Source: Streptomyces ficellus (GTDB lineage Bacteria; Actinomycetota; Actinomycetes; Streptomycetales; Streptomycetaceae). Taken from it: a stretch of 64,000 nucleotides of DNA. Location: NCBI RefSeq assembly GCF_030406405.1, contig NZ_JAUEPL010000003.1, positions 62,001 to 126,000 on the forward strand, given 5' to 3'. Each line of letters begins with the position of its first letter. The stretch's first letter is position 1. A model generated the notes under the pieces. That model saw only the letters and a list, made by a program, of their open reading frames with translations, searched no databases and was not told the DNA's origin. Made by a program: the position numbers and the translations under genes. This document shows positions 29,773 through 39,490 of the stretch, one piece after another.

Positions 29773-32700
29773 TCAGCCCGTCCGGCGCGGTGGCAGCGGT
29801 GGCCGCTTCAGTGACGGGACCTCGGAGTAGTCCGGGGGCCGTGACGCCGGGTGCGTGGCGAGGAGCTTCAGCGCCACCTCCACCGCGTCCGCGAGCTGGC
29901 GGTGGCGGCCCTCCGCCCAGTCCAGCGGGGTGCGCAGGATCTCGATGTCCGGGGCCACCCCGTGGTTCTCCACGGACCAGCCGTACTCGTCGAACCACGC
30001 CGCGTTCATCGGCACCGTGATCACCGTGCCGTCGCCCAGCCGGTGGCGGCCCGTCATACCGACCACCCCGCCCCAGGTGCGCTGGCCGACCACGGGGCCC
30101 AGGCCGAGCAGTTTGAAGGCGGCCGTGATCATGTCGCCGTCCGACGCCGTGGCCTCGTCGGCGAGCGCGACGACCGGGCCGCGCGGCGCGTTGGAGGCGT
30201 ACGAGACGGGCTGGGCGTCGCGGGTGAGGTCCCAGCCCAGGATCTTGCGCGTGAGCTTCTCCACGACCAGTTCGCTGATGTGGCCGCCGGCGTTTCCCCG
30301 TACGTCCACGATCAGGGCCGGCCGGGAGACCTCAAGGCGCAGGTCCCGGTTGAACTGCGCCCAGCCCGAACCGCCCATGTCGGGGATGTGCAGGTACCCG
30401 CACTTGCCGCCGCTCAGCTCCCGCACCACGTCGCGGCGCTTGGCGACCCAGTCCTGGTACCGCAGCGGCCGCTCGTCAATGAGCGGGACGACGGCGACGC
30501 GGCGCGGACCGCCCTCGCCCTCGGCGGGCTCGAAGGTCAGCTCGACGGTCGTACCGCCCGCCGCGGAGAGCAGCGGGTAGGGCCCCGCCACGGGGTCGAC
30601 CGGGCGGCCGTCCACGTGGGTGAGCACCGCGCCCTCCCGGATTCCGGTACCGGCGAGCGGCGAACGGGCCTTGGAGTCGGACGACTCGCCCGGCAGGATG
30701 CGCTTGACCACCCAGTGGCCGTCGCGGGGCACGAAGTTGGCGCCGAGGAGCCCCTGCGCCCGCTGGTAGTGCGGCGGCCCCTCATTGCGGCGCGCGGGCG
30801 TCACATACGCGTGCGACGTGCCCAGCTCGCCGAGCACCTCGCGCAGCAGGTCGGCGAACTCGTCGGGCGAGGCGACCCGTTCGACCAGCGGGCGGTACTG
30901 GTCGAGGACCGCCTGCCAGTCGATGCCGCTCATCCCCGGGTCCCAGAAGTACGCGCGGATGATCCGCCCCGCCTCGTCGTAGGCCTGCCGCCACTCCGCG
31001 CCCGGGTCCACCTCGTGCAGGATCCGGCGGGAGTCGACGTACACCGTGCTGTCGCTGTCGCCCACCTCCGTCGCCGGGACTGCCCGCAGGTCGCCCTCGT
31101 CGACCACGACCAGCCGTGTCCCGTCGCCGCTCACCGCGAACCAGTCGAGGTGGTCGACCAGTTCGGTCTTGCGGGCCTTGGCGAGGTTGAAGTGCTCCAG
31201 GGTCGGCCGCCCGGAGGTGTCCGCCGGGTTGACGAACGTCTCGCCCAGCGCGCCCGAGATCGGCCAGCGCAGCCACACCAGGCCCCCGCCGCTCACCGGG
31301 TGGAGGCCCGAGTACTTGGACGCGATGACCGGGAACGGCGTCACCCGGTTCTCCAGCCCCTCGAACTCCACCACCACCGCCCCGTCGCCGCCCGGCTCGT
31401 CGGCCGGGTCCAGCCCGCCCGCCGCCGGCCGCCCCTCCGGGGACAGCGCGAACGGCGAGGGGGTGGTGGAGGCGAGGGGTACGAGGTAGGGGCGGCAGCC
31501 CAGCGGGAACGACAGGTCGCCGGTGTGCACGTCGTACACCGGGTCGAAGCCCCGCCAGGACAGGAAGGCCAGGTACCGGCCGTCGCGCGTGAAGACCGGG
31601 TTCTCGTCCTCGAAGCGGCCGTTGGTGACGTCCACGATCGTCCGGTCGTTGATCCGCGCGATCTTGATCTGGCGCAGCGACCGGCCGATACCGGGATGCG
31701 ACCAGGTCAGCCACGCGCCATCGGGGGAGAAGGCGAGATCCCGAACGGGCCCGTTGAGGGAGCGGGTCAGCTCCGTGACCTCCCCGTCCGACTCCTCGGA
31801 TGCGGTGACGAGGAGCAGCCGGCCGTCGTGGGAGGCGATCGCGAGCCGCACCCCGTCCGGGTCGGCCTCCATCTCGGTCACATGGCCCAGCTCGCCCGCC
31901 GCGAGCCGCCTCGGCTGCCGGTAGCCGCTCGCCCGCGGCAGGTAGGCCACCTCGATGGCCTCCTCGCCCTCCGCGTCCGTGACGTACGCGATGCGCCCGC
32001 CGCTGCCGAGCATCACCGGCAGGCGCACCCGCACCCCCGGCGTGTCGGCGATCGTCCGCGCGGGCCCGTCCCGGTGCGTGAGCCAGTACAGGCTGCCGCG
32101 TACGGAGACGGCGCTGGCCCGTCCGGTCTCGTCCACCGCCACCGCGTCCACGTTGTTCGCCGCCGGCACCTGGTAGGTGCGCCGCCCGGCGCGCGGCCCG
32201 CCCAGCCGTACCGCCAGTTTGCGCGGCACCGAGTCGGGGGTCAGCGCGTCCACGATCCACAGGTCGCCCGCGCACTGGTAGACCACGCGGCGCCCGTCGG
32301 AGGAGGCGTGCCGGGCGTAGAAGGCGTCGTGGTCGGTGTGCCGCTGGAGGTCGGTGCCGTCCGGCAGGCAGGAGTACAGGTTGCCGACGCCCTCGTGGTC
32401 GGAGAGGAACGCGATCCTGCCGTCCACGAACATCGCGCAGTCCAGGTGGCCGCCGATGTTCGGCAGCAGCCGCTCCCCGTGCAGCCACAGCCGCCCGGTG
32501 GCGCCGCCCCGGTACCGCTTCCACGCGGCCGGTTCGTGCGGGGGCTTGCCGGTCAGCAGCAGGGTGAGGTGACGTCCGTCGACGTCGGCGACCGCGATGT
32601 CCGAGACCGGCCCCCACGGCAGCCGGCCGCCGGGGGAGCCGTCGAGGGGCACTTTGTACGCCCAGGAGAAGTGCGAGAACGGCTGGCCGTGCGAGGCGAC

Positions 32701-33027
32701 GGCCAGGATCTCGCCGTCCGGTGTCCACCCGCACACACGCGTGTCGAGCGACCCCCAGTAGGTCAGCCGGCGCGCGGGCCCGCCGTCGACCGGCACCAGG
32801 TGGATCTCCGGATCCAGGCTGCGCCAGGTCGTGTACGCGATGTGCCGCCCGTCCGGTGAGAACCGCGGGTGTCCCACCCGCGTCCGGTCGACCGTCAACC
32901 GCCAGGCGCGGCCGGGCGGTTCGCCGTCCCCGGCCAGGGGGGCGATCCACAGGTCGTCCTCGGCCGCGAAGCACAGCAGGTCGTCGTGGAGGTGGGGATA
33001 GCGGAGGTATGCGCCGTCGCTGCTCAC
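29773..33027 (-). CDS. Tricorn protease (S41 family)
   Basis: 1084 residues. Tricorn is a large cytosolic protease that trims peptides downstream of the proteasome. Order: N-terminal six-bladed propeller (SSDGAYLRYPHLHDDLLCFAAEDDLWIAPL...FSPDGRHIAYT), second propeller, C1 helical domain, PDZ domain (GTGIREGAVLTHVDGRPVDP), and C2 catalytic domain with GGKCGYLHIPDMGGSGW, DVRGNAGGHIS and the nucleophile Ser962 in EATASDGDMITAAFK. GTG 33027 is chosen: GGAAAG lies 9 nt upstream and the conserved (M)SSDGAYLRYPHLH begins there. It is divergent from tetR across two palindromes, so it may be controlled by that repressor. Confidence 0.93.
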   Translation of the reverse strand: MSSDGAYLRYPHLHDDLLCFAAEDDLWIAPLAGDGEPPGRAWRLTVDRTRVGHPRFSPDGRHIAYTTWRSLDPEIHLVPVDGGPARRLTYWGSLDTRVCGWTPDGEILAVASHGQPFSHFSWAYKVPLDGSPGGRLPWGPVSDIAVADVDGRHLTLLLTGKPPHEPAAWKRYRGGATGRLWLHGERLLPNIGGHLDCAMFVDGRIAFLSDHEGVGNLYSCLPDGTDLQRHTDHDAFYARHASSDGRRVVYQCAGDLWIVDALTPDSVPRKLAVRLGGPRAGRRTYQVPAANNVDAVAVDETGRASAVSVRGSLYWLTHRDGPARTIADTPGVRVRLPVMLGSGGRIAYVTDAEGEEAIEVAYLPRASGYRQPRRLAAGELGHVTEMEADPDGVRLAIASHDGRLLLVTASEESDGEVTELTRSLNGPVRDLAFSPDGAWLTWSHPGIGRSLRQIKIARINDRTIVDVTNGRFEDENPVFTRDGRYLAFLSWRGFDPVYDVHTGDLSFPLGCRPYLVPLASTTPSPFALSPEGRPAAGGLDPADEPGGDGAVVVEFEGLENRVTPFPVIASKYSGLHPVSGGGLVWLRWPISGALGETFVNPADTSGRPTLEHFNLAKARKTELVDHLDWFAVSGDGTRLVVVDEGDLRAVPATEVGDSDSTVYVDSRRILHEVDPGAEWRQAYDEAGRIIRAYFWDPGMSGIDWQAVLDQYRPLVERVASPDEFADLLREVLGELGTSHAYVTPARRNEGPPHYQRAQGLLGANFVPRDGHWVVKRILPGESSDSKARSPLAGTGIREGAVLTHVDGRPVDPVAGPYPLLSAAGGTTVELTFEPAEGEGGPRRVAVVPLIDERPLRYQDWVAKRRDVVRELSGGKCGYLHIPDMGGSGWAQFNRDLRLEVSRPALIVDVRGNAGGHISELVVEKLTRKILGWDLTRDAQPVSYASNAPRGPVVALADEATASDGDMITAAFKLLGLGPVVGQRTWGGVVGMTGRHRLGDGTVITVPMNAAWFDEYGWSVENHGVAPDIEILRTPLDWAEGRHRQLADAVEVALKLLATHPASRPPDYSEVPSLKRPPLPPRRTG

Positions 33028-33110
33028 ACAGCAATGCTTTCCGCGCGGCGGGGGCCCGGCAACCCGGCCGGATGACCTTGTTGGCACGGACACCGTGATC
33101 CGCGCCACGT

Positions 33111-33125
33111 ACGAAACTGTTTCGT
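33111..33125. promoter_or_regulatory. Palindromic operator 1, TetR-type
   Basis: ACGAAAC-T-GTTTCGT, a perfect 7-1-7 palindrome in the divergent tetR/tricorn region. It is identical in half-site to a second copy 47 bp away. It lies nearer the tricorn start and could repress that promoter as well. Confidence 0.75.
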
Positions 33126-33157
33126 TTCGCTAGCGGCTGTCGTAAGGTCATAGGTGT

Positions 33158-33172
33158 ACGAAACCGTTTCGT
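33158..33172. promoter_or_regulatory. Palindromic operator 2, TetR-type
   Basis: ACGAAAC-C-GTTTCGT, a perfect 7-1-7 palindrome 19 bp before the tetR start. Together with operator 1 it suggests autoregulation by the adjacent TetR protein; the half-site is of the size TetR dimers normally read. Confidence 0.75.
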
Positions 33173-33191
33173 CTCGATGGGAGCAGGAGAC

Positions 33192-33764
33192 ATGGCGCGC
33201 GGCAGGCTCACCCCGGAACGCGAGGCCGAGCTGTACGAAGCCGTGCTCGACCTGCTCCGCGAGGTCGGCTACGACGCCCTCACCATGGACGCCGTCGCCG
33301 CCCGCACCCACTCCAGCAAGGCCACCCTCTACCGCCAGTGGGGGAGCAAGCCGGAACTGGTCGCCCACGCCCTGCGGCACAACAAGCCGGTGAGCATCGC
33401 CGAGATCGACACCGGCTCGCTGCGCGGCGACTTCCACGAGCTGCTCGCGCGTTCCGACGACTGCCAGATGGAGAAGGACTCCGCGCTGATGCGGGGCCTG
33501 GCCCATGCCGTCCACGACAACCCCGATCTGCTCCAGGCGCTGCGCGACCTGCTCATCGAACCCGAGATGACCGGGCTCAACGAGGTGCTGGACCGTGCGG
33601 TGCGGCGCGGTGAGGTCGCCCCGGACAACCCGGCGCTGGGGCTCGTCCCGCATATGTTCATCGGTGCCTTCGTCGCCCGCCCCCTCGTCGAGGACCGGCC
33701 GGTCGACCAGGCGTTTCTCACCGCGTACGTCGACGCCGTGGTCCTCCCCGCCCTGGGCGTCTGA
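33192..33764 (+). CDS. TetR family transcriptional repressor
   Basis: 190 residues. N-terminal helix-turn-helix: EREAELYEAVLDLLREVGYDALTMDAVAARTHSSKATLYRQWGSKPELVAHAL, the TetR signature. The C-terminal ligand domain is typical of the TetR_C class (LRDLLIEPEMTGLNEVLDRAVRRGEV). ATG 33192 has AGGAGAC directly upstream; the ATG at 33177 has none. It is followed by an MMPL exporter gene, so the likely role is repression of an exporter, relieved by its substrate. Two matching palindromes lie in the divergent region. Confidence 0.94.
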   Translation: MARGRLTPEREAELYEAVLDLLREVGYDALTMDAVAARTHSSKATLYRQWGSKPELVAHALRHNKPVSIAEIDTGSLRGDFHELLARSDDCQMEKDSALMRGLAHAVHDNPDLLQALRDLLIEPEMTGLNEVLDRAVRRGEVAPDNPALGLVPHMFIGAFVARPLVEDRPVDQAFLTAYVDAVVLPALGV

Positions 33765-33943
33765 CCGCTTCACCGCACCACCCGCACACCAGCCCCGCCG
33801 CGTACAAGCACCACCGGCACCACCGGCACAGCACCGCCGGCACCGTCGGCATCACGCACCACCTGCACCACCTGACACGTACCGCTCACGCTGTCGGGCC
33901 GACTCCCCATGTCCTGTCCCACTCATCACCGGGAGACGCCCCC

Positions 33944-36193
33944 GTGGCAACGTTCCTTTACCGACTCGGCCGGTCCGCCTTCCGGCGCCGCCATCTCGTG
34001 ACCCTGATATGGATCGCGCTGCTGGCGCTCGCCGGAGTGGGCGCCGCCTCGGCGCCCGCCGCGACCTCCAGCTCGTTCTCCATACCGGGTACGGAGGCCC
34101 AGAAGGCCTTCGACCTCCTCGAAGAGCGCTTCCCGGCCGCCGGCGCCGACGGCGCCACCGCCCGTGTCGTCTTCAAGGCCCCCGAGGGCGGGAAGATGAC
34201 CGACCCGGCGAACAAGGCCGAGGTCCACAAGGCCGTGGGCGCGCTGAAGTCCGGCTCCGGCCAGGTCGCGAACGTCACCGACCCGTACACCGCCCAGGCG
34301 GTCTCCCGGGACGGCACCACCGCCTACATCCAGGTGTCGTACAAGGTCAGCGGCATGGAGCTGACCGACGCCACCCGCGAGGCGCTGGAGAAGACCGGCG
34401 ACGAGGCGCGCGAGAGCGGGCTCACCGTCGAGATCGGCGGCGACGCCCTGCAGACCGTGCCCCAGACCGGCGCGGGCGAGGTCATCGGCGTGATCGTCGC
34501 CGGGGTGGTCCTCGTCATCACCTTCGGCTCCCTGGTCGCCGCCGGGCTGCCGTTGCTGACGGCCCTCATCGGCGTGGGCATCGGCGTCTCCACCATCACG
34601 GCGCTCGCCAACGCGCTGGACCTCGGGTCGACCACCTCCACGCTCGCGATGATGATCGGCCTCGCGGTCGGCATCGACTATGCCCTGTTCATCGTCTCCC
34701 GCTACCGCGCCGAGCTCGCCGAGGGCCGCGACCACGAGGAGGCGGCCGGGCGCGCCGTCGGCACCGCCGGTTCCGCCGTCGTCTTCGCCGGGCTCACCGT
34801 GGTCATCGCGCTCGTCGGCCTGGCCGTGGTCAACATCCCGATGCTGACCAAGATGGGCTTCGCGGCGGCCGGCACGGTCGCGATCGCCGTCCTCATCGCG
34901 CTCACCCTCATCCCCGCGCTGCTCGGCTACGCGGGCAAGCGGGTCGTCGGACGCAAGGCCCGCGAGGCCGGGGAGGCTCGCGAGGCCCGGAAGGCCCGCG
35001 GGGCCGGCGATGCCCGCGGGGCCGGCGATGCCCGCGAGGCCGGCGATGCCCGCCAGGCTGCCGCGAGCGTGCCGGCGGCCGACAAGCCCAACATGGGCAC
35101 CCGCTGGGCCCGCTTCGTGCTGCGCCGCCCCGTCACCGTGCTGCTCGTCGGTGTCCTCGGCCTCGGCGCGATCGCCGTGCCGGCCGCGTCCCTGGAGATG
35201 GGCCTGCCCGACGACGGCGCCCAGCCCACCTCCACCACCCAGCGCCGCGCCTACGACCTGCTCTCGGACGGCTTCGGGCCCGGCTCCAACGGGCCGCTGA
35301 TGGTCGTCGTCGACGGCGACAAGGCCGCCGCGGACCGTACCGTCACGGACATCAAGGGCCTCGACGGTGTCGCGGTCGTCACCCCCGCCACGCCCAACAA
35401 GGCCGGTGACACCTCCATCATCACCGTCGTACCGAAGGACCGTCCCTCCTCCGTCGAGACGGAGAACCTGGTCCACTCCATCCGGGACACCACCGGAGAC
35501 GATGTGCTGGTCACCGGCGCGACCGCGATGAACATCGACTTCTCGCAGAAGATGAACGACGCGCTGCTGCCCTATCTGGCGCTCGTCGTCGGTCTCGCCT
35601 TCCTGCTGCTGATGGTGGTCTTCCGGTCGGTGCTGGTGCCCCTGAAGGCGGCGCTCGGCTTTCTGCTGTCGGTGGTCGCCGCGCTCGGCGCGGTCGTCGC
35701 CGTCTTCCAGTGGGGCTGGCTCGGCTCGCTCTTCGGCGTCGAGCAGACCGGCCCGATCATGAGCATGATGCCGATCTTCATGGTGGGTGTGGTCTTCGGC
35801 CTGGCCATGGACTACGAGGTCTTCCTCGTCACCCGGATGCGTGAGGCGTACGTCCACGGGGAACGGCCCGCCGAGGCGATCGTGACCGGCTTCCGGCACG
35901 GGGCGCGGGTCGTCACGGCCGCCGCGGTGATCATGATCGCGGTCTTCGCGGGCTTCATCGGCTCCAGTGAGCAGATGGTGAAGATGATCGGCTTCGGGCT
36001 GGCCATCGCCGTCTTCTTCGACGCGTTCGTCGTCCGCATGGCGATCGTCCCGGCGGTGCTCGCACTGCTGGGCCGCACGGCGTGGTGGCTGCCGTCCTGG
36101 CTGGATCGCGCCCTGCCGAACGTGGACGTCGAGGGCGAGCAGCTGCGTACGGCCGCTCCCGAGGAGGACGAGCGGGAGCTCGTACGGGTGTGA
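33944..36193 (+). CDS. MMPL family RND transporter
   Basis: 749 residues. RND-type exporter with about twelve membrane helices in two repeats. Key repeats include GLAVGIDYALFIVSRYRAELAEGRDHEEAAGRAVGTAG in the first half and FGLAMDYEVFLVTRMREAYVHGERPAEAIVTGFRHGARVVTAAAVIM in the second, with the Asp residues that carry protons. It exports hydrophobic compounds or lipids using the proton gradient. The central cytoplasmic linker contains GDARGAGDAREAGDARQ repeats. GTG 33944 follows GGGAGACG. It lies 179 bp after tetR, a gap of Pro/His-codon-like CACC repeats with no gene, and is probably TetR-controlled. Confidence 0.94.
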   Translation: MATFLYRLGRSAFRRRHLVTLIWIALLALAGVGAASAPAATSSSFSIPGTEAQKAFDLLEERFPAAGADGATARVVFKAPEGGKMTDPANKAEVHKAVGALKSGSGQVANVTDPYTAQAVSRDGTTAYIQVSYKVSGMELTDATREALEKTGDEARESGLTVEIGGDALQTVPQTGAGEVIGVIVAGVVLVITFGSLVAAGLPLLTALIGVGIGVSTITALANALDLGSTTSTLAMMIGLAVGIDYALFIVSRYRAELAEGRDHEEAAGRAVGTAGSAVVFAGLTVVIALVGLAVVNIPMLTKMGFAAAGTVAIAVLIALTLIPALLGYAGKRVVGRKAREAGEAREARKARGAGDARGAGDAREAGDARQAAASVPAADKPNMGTRWARFVLRRPVTVLLVGVLGLGAIAVPAASLEMGLPDDGAQPTSTTQRRAYDLLSDGFGPGSNGPLMVVVDGDKAAADRTVTDIKGLDGVAVVTPATPNKAGDTSIITVVPKDRPSSVETENLVHSIRDTTGDDVLVTGATAMNIDFSQKMNDALLPYLALVVGLAFLLLMVVFRSVLVPLKAALGFLLSVVAALGAVVAVFQWGWLGSLFGVEQTGPIMSMMPIFMVGVVFGLAMDYEVFLVTRMREAYVHGERPAEAIVTGFRHGARVVTAAAVIMIAVFAGFIGSSEQMVKMIGFGLAIAVFFDAFVVRMAIVPAVLALLGRTAWWLPSWLDRALPNVDVEGEQLRTAAPEEDERELVRV

Positions 36194-36232
36194 CAACGGG
36201 TGTGACAACGGGTGTAACAGGTCTGACAGACC

Positions 36233-36305
36233 CCGGGGCGGCCGCTTGAGCGGAGGGGCCGCCCCGGTTCGCGCCCGGGCCGTGGTGGGGACCACGGCCC
36301 GGGCG
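36233..36305. terminator. Double hairpin terminator between convergent genes
   Basis: Two strong hairpins. First: 11-bp stem ccggggcggcc (36233-36243) / ggccgccccgg (36257-36267). Second: perfect 15-bp stem cgcccgggccgtggt (36272-36286) / accacggcccgggcg (36291-36305) with loop GGGG. They separate mmpL (+) from the convergent SsgA-like gene (-) and are preceded by three tandem copies of a cgggtgtgacaa-like unit (36186-36219). Confidence 0.85.
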
Positions 36306-36319
36306 GCGGCGTCACGCCG

Positions 36320-36682
36320 TCATCGCGTCACGGACGACGCGGTGGCGGAGTACGTGCGTCGCAGGAAGCGCAGCAGCGCCGAGGAGTCGAACTGCACCAC
36401 GGCCACGCCGTCCGACGAGTGGAACTCCACGATCGCCTGCACCCGGCCGCACGGCCAGATCCCGATGTCACCGCCGCGGGCGGGGGTGCGCAGCCCCGAC
36501 TCCAGCAGGGAGCGCGGGACGCTCCACTCCGTGCCGCCGGGGAAGCAGAAGCGTACGGTGGCGGGCTCGGCGCCGGCCGGCGCGTCGTAGCGCAGGGCGA
36601 CGGGGACGGGGCGCGAGAGGGGGCCGTCGGTCACGAGCTGCGCCTTGGTGTGGACTACGACACCTTTCTCAGCGGGGTACAT
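36320..36682 (-). CDS. SsgA/B-like (SALP) sporulation regulator
   Basis: 120 residues. SALP family pattern: HTKAQLVTDGPLSRPVPVALRYDAPAGAEPATVRFCFPGGTEWSVPRSLLESGLRTPARGGDIGIWPCG then VVQFDSSALLRFLRRTY. SALPs are found in sporulating actinomycetes and act in septum placement and peptidoglycan remodelling; SsgB recruits FtsZ. Which paralogue this is cannot be told from the sequence alone. ATG 36682 follows GAGGAG by 6 nt; a GTG at 36685 is in frame. It is divergent from the ECF transporter operon. The unusual start MYPAEKGVVV may help identify the subgroup. Confidence 0.88.
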   Translation of the reverse strand: MYPAEKGVVVHTKAQLVTDGPLSRPVPVALRYDAPAGAEPATVRFCFPGGTEWSVPRSLLESGLRTPARGGDIGIWPCGRVQAIVEFHSSDGVAVVQFDSSALLRFLRRTYSATASSVTR

Positions 36683-36769
36683 CACCGACTCCTCACGCTC
36701 GCCTCATTTGTCTCTAATGTCCCACCATTCCGTGGTGTGCGCCCGTCCCCTTCTGTGACATGCCCGCTC

Positions 36770-36786
36770 TTGCAAGTCGTTTGCAG
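36770..36786 (+). promoter_or_regulatory. Nur-box-like site before the ECF transporter
   Basis: TTGCAA-GTCGT-TTGCAG. The reported box for the Streptomyces nickel regulator Nur (Fur family) is tTGCaa-N5-ttGCAA; only the last base differs and spacing is exact. It lies 54 bp before the CbiM-type gene, a position that would allow nickel-dependent repression of the transporter. Confidence 0.7.
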
Positions 36787-36839
36787 GAGGACCCATCATC
36801 GAACCCGTTCATATCCGCCTGTCCGAAAGCGGTCCCCGC

Positions 36840-37910
36840 ATGCATGTCCCCGACGGATTCATCAACGCACCGGTCTCCGCGGCCGCCGGACTCGTCGCCG
36901 CCGGAGCCGTCGCCGCCGGCCTGCGCGGAGCGCGGCGTGAGCTGGACGAGAGGACCGCCCCGCTCGCCGGGCTGGTGGCGGCGTTCATCTTCGCCGTACA
37001 GATGCTGAACTTCCCCGTCGCGGCCGGCACCAGCGGGCACCTGCTCGGCGGCGCCCTCGCCGCGATCCTGGTCGGGCCTTACACGGGTGTGCTGTGCATC
37101 GCGGTCGTGCTGCTGATGCAGGGTGTGCTGTTCGCGGACGGCGGGCTCACCGCGCTGGGCGTCAACATCACCGTCATGGGCGTGGTCACCGTCGTCGTCG
37201 CCTACGGGCTCTTCCGCGGCCTGGTCATGGTCCTGCCCCGCACCCGCCGCTCGGTGACCATCGCCTCGTTCGTCGCCTCGCTGGTGTCGGTACCGGCCGC
37301 GGCGGCCGCGTTCACGGCCATCTACGCGATCGGCGGCACCACCGACGTACCCGTCCCCAAGGTCCTCACCGCCATGGTCGGCGTCCATGTCCTGATCGGC
37401 ATCGGCGAGGCGGTGATCACGACGGCGACGGTCGGCGCGGTCATCGCCGTACGGCCCGACCTGGTGTACGGGGCGCGCGGCCTGACCGCGCCGCTGAAGC
37501 TGCGGGTGGGCGGCGAGCTGATCGACGCGCCCACGGCCCCCGTGGCGGTCGCGGCGCGCTCCACGCGCAAGGTGTGGGCCACCGGCCTGGTCACCGCCCT
37601 CGTGCTGGCCGGATTCGTCTCCTTCTACGCCTCCGCCAGCCCCGACGGCCTGGAGAAGGTCGCCGCCGACCAGGGCATCGACCGGAAGGCCGAAGAGCAC
37701 GCCGTGAAGGACTCGCCGCTCGCCGACTACGGCGTCAGCGGCGTCACCGACACCCGCCTGTCCGGGGGGCTGGCGGGCACCATCGGCGTCGGCGCCACGG
37801 TCGCGGTCGGCACGGGCGTGTTCTGGGCCGTGCGCCGGCGCCGTACGGAGTCCGGGGCCGATTCCCGTACGGATTCCCGGACCGCTTCCCGTACCGGGGA
37901 AAGCGTCTGA
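36840..37910 (+). CDS. cbiM: ECF transporter substrate-binding subunit CbiM/NikM-N fusion
   Basis: 356 residues. S component for Co2+ or Ni2+. It starts MHVPDGFINAP, where the free N-terminus and His2 bind the metal, and continues with the CbiM membrane core (LAGLVAAFIFAVQMLNFPVAAGTSGHLLGGALAAILVGP). The C-terminus is a fused CbiN/NikN-like part (GFVSFYASASPDGLEKVAADQGIDRKAEEHA...ADYGVSG) ending with a membrane helix. Nickel is favoured because of the Nur-box-like site upstream and no cobalamin riboswitch pattern, but the protein alone fits either metal. The Q subunit starts 1 bp after the stop. Confidence 0.92.
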   Translation: MHVPDGFINAPVSAAAGLVAAGAVAAGLRGARRELDERTAPLAGLVAAFIFAVQMLNFPVAAGTSGHLLGGALAAILVGPYTGVLCIAVVLLMQGVLFADGGLTALGVNITVMGVVTVVVAYGLFRGLVMVLPRTRRSVTIASFVASLVSVPAAAAAFTAIYAIGGTTDVPVPKVLTAMVGVHVLIGIGEAVITTATVGAVIAVRPDLVYGARGLTAPLKLRVGGELIDAPTAPVAVAARSTRKVWATGLVTALVLAGFVSFYASASPDGLEKVAADQGIDRKAEEHAVKDSPLADYGVSGVTDTRLSGGLAGTIGVGATVAVGTGVFWAVRRRRTESGADSRTDSRTASRTGESV

Positions 37911-37911
37911 C

Positions 37912-38669
37912 ATGGGCGCCGGCCACGCGCACAAGCTCTACCGGCACGGTCGCTCGCCCGTGCACCGCCTGCCGCCGCACTGCAAGCTCGCCGCCGTCTT
38001 CTGCTTCGTCGTGGTCGTCGTCTCCACGCCCCGCGAGGCGGTGTGGGCCTTCGGCGCGTACGCCGTGCTGCTCGGCGCGGTCGCGGCGGTGGCCCGCGTC
38101 CCGGCGGGCTTCGTGCTGCGGCGCCTCGTCATCGAGATACCGTTCGTCGCGTTCGCGTTCCTCATGCCGTTCGTCGTGCCCGGCGAGCAGACGGTCCTCT
38201 TCGGGGTCTCCGTCTCCGTCCCCGGCCTGTGGGACGCCTGGAACGTCCTCGCCAAGGGCACCCTCGGCGTCGCCGCGTCCGTCCTGCTCGCCGCCACCAC
38301 CGAACTGCGCGCGCTGCTGCTCGGCCTGCAACGGCTGCGGCTGCCGCCCCTCCTCGTACAGATCGCCTCCTTCATGATCCGGTACGGCGACGTCATCACC
38401 GGCGAGATGCGGCGCATGTCCATCGCCCGGCGCTCGCGCGGCTTCGAGGCGCGGGGCGTACGGCACTGGGGCGTGCTCGCCAAGTCCGCCGGCGCCCTGT
38501 TCATCCGCTCCTACGAGCGCGGCGAACGCGTCCACCTGGCGATGGTCAGCCGCGGGTACGCCGGTTCCATGCCCGTCATCGACGAGGTGACCGCGTCGCG
38601 CGCCCAGTGGTCGGCGGCGGCTGTTCTGCCCTGCACCGCCCTGCTCATCTGTCTGCTGGGATGGACCCT

Positions 38670-38673
<4 letters not shown>
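37912..38673 (+). CDS. cbiQ: ECF transporter transmembrane subunit CbiQ/NikQ
   Basis: 253 residues. T component that couples the ATPase to the substrate subunit. It has about five membrane segments and the cytoplasmic coupling motif MRRMSIARRSRGFEARG near residue 165 (A-x-x-x-R-G-F type), with the second coupling element RGERVHLAMVSRGYAG. ATG 37912 follows the cbiM stop by 1 bp. The ATPase gene overlaps its stop by 4 nt. A Gly-His leader (MGAGHAHKLYRHGRSPVHRLPPHCK) is His-rich, possibly metal-binding. Confidence 0.93.
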
Positions 38674-39443
<770 letters not shown>

Positions 39444-39490
39444 CACGTTGCACCATGGGTGTGACCGATCGGTGGGAAGGAGCGTGGGGC

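Noticed and set aside
29851-32859. A 1002-codon plus-strand open frame opposite tricorn protease
   Set aside because: Same reason: the minus strand has intact tricorn motifs, while this frame is His/Arg/Val-rich and featureless.
33780-33943. CACC-rich short repeats between tetR and mmpL as a possible CRISPR-like array
   Set aside because: Units are short and irregular, spacers are absent and no cas genes occur; simple low-complexity sequence.
36686-36839. Cobalamin riboswitch before the ECF transporter
   Set aside because: The leader is only about 150 bp, lacks the conserved B12-box-like sequence as far as I can see, and contains a Nur-type box instead.
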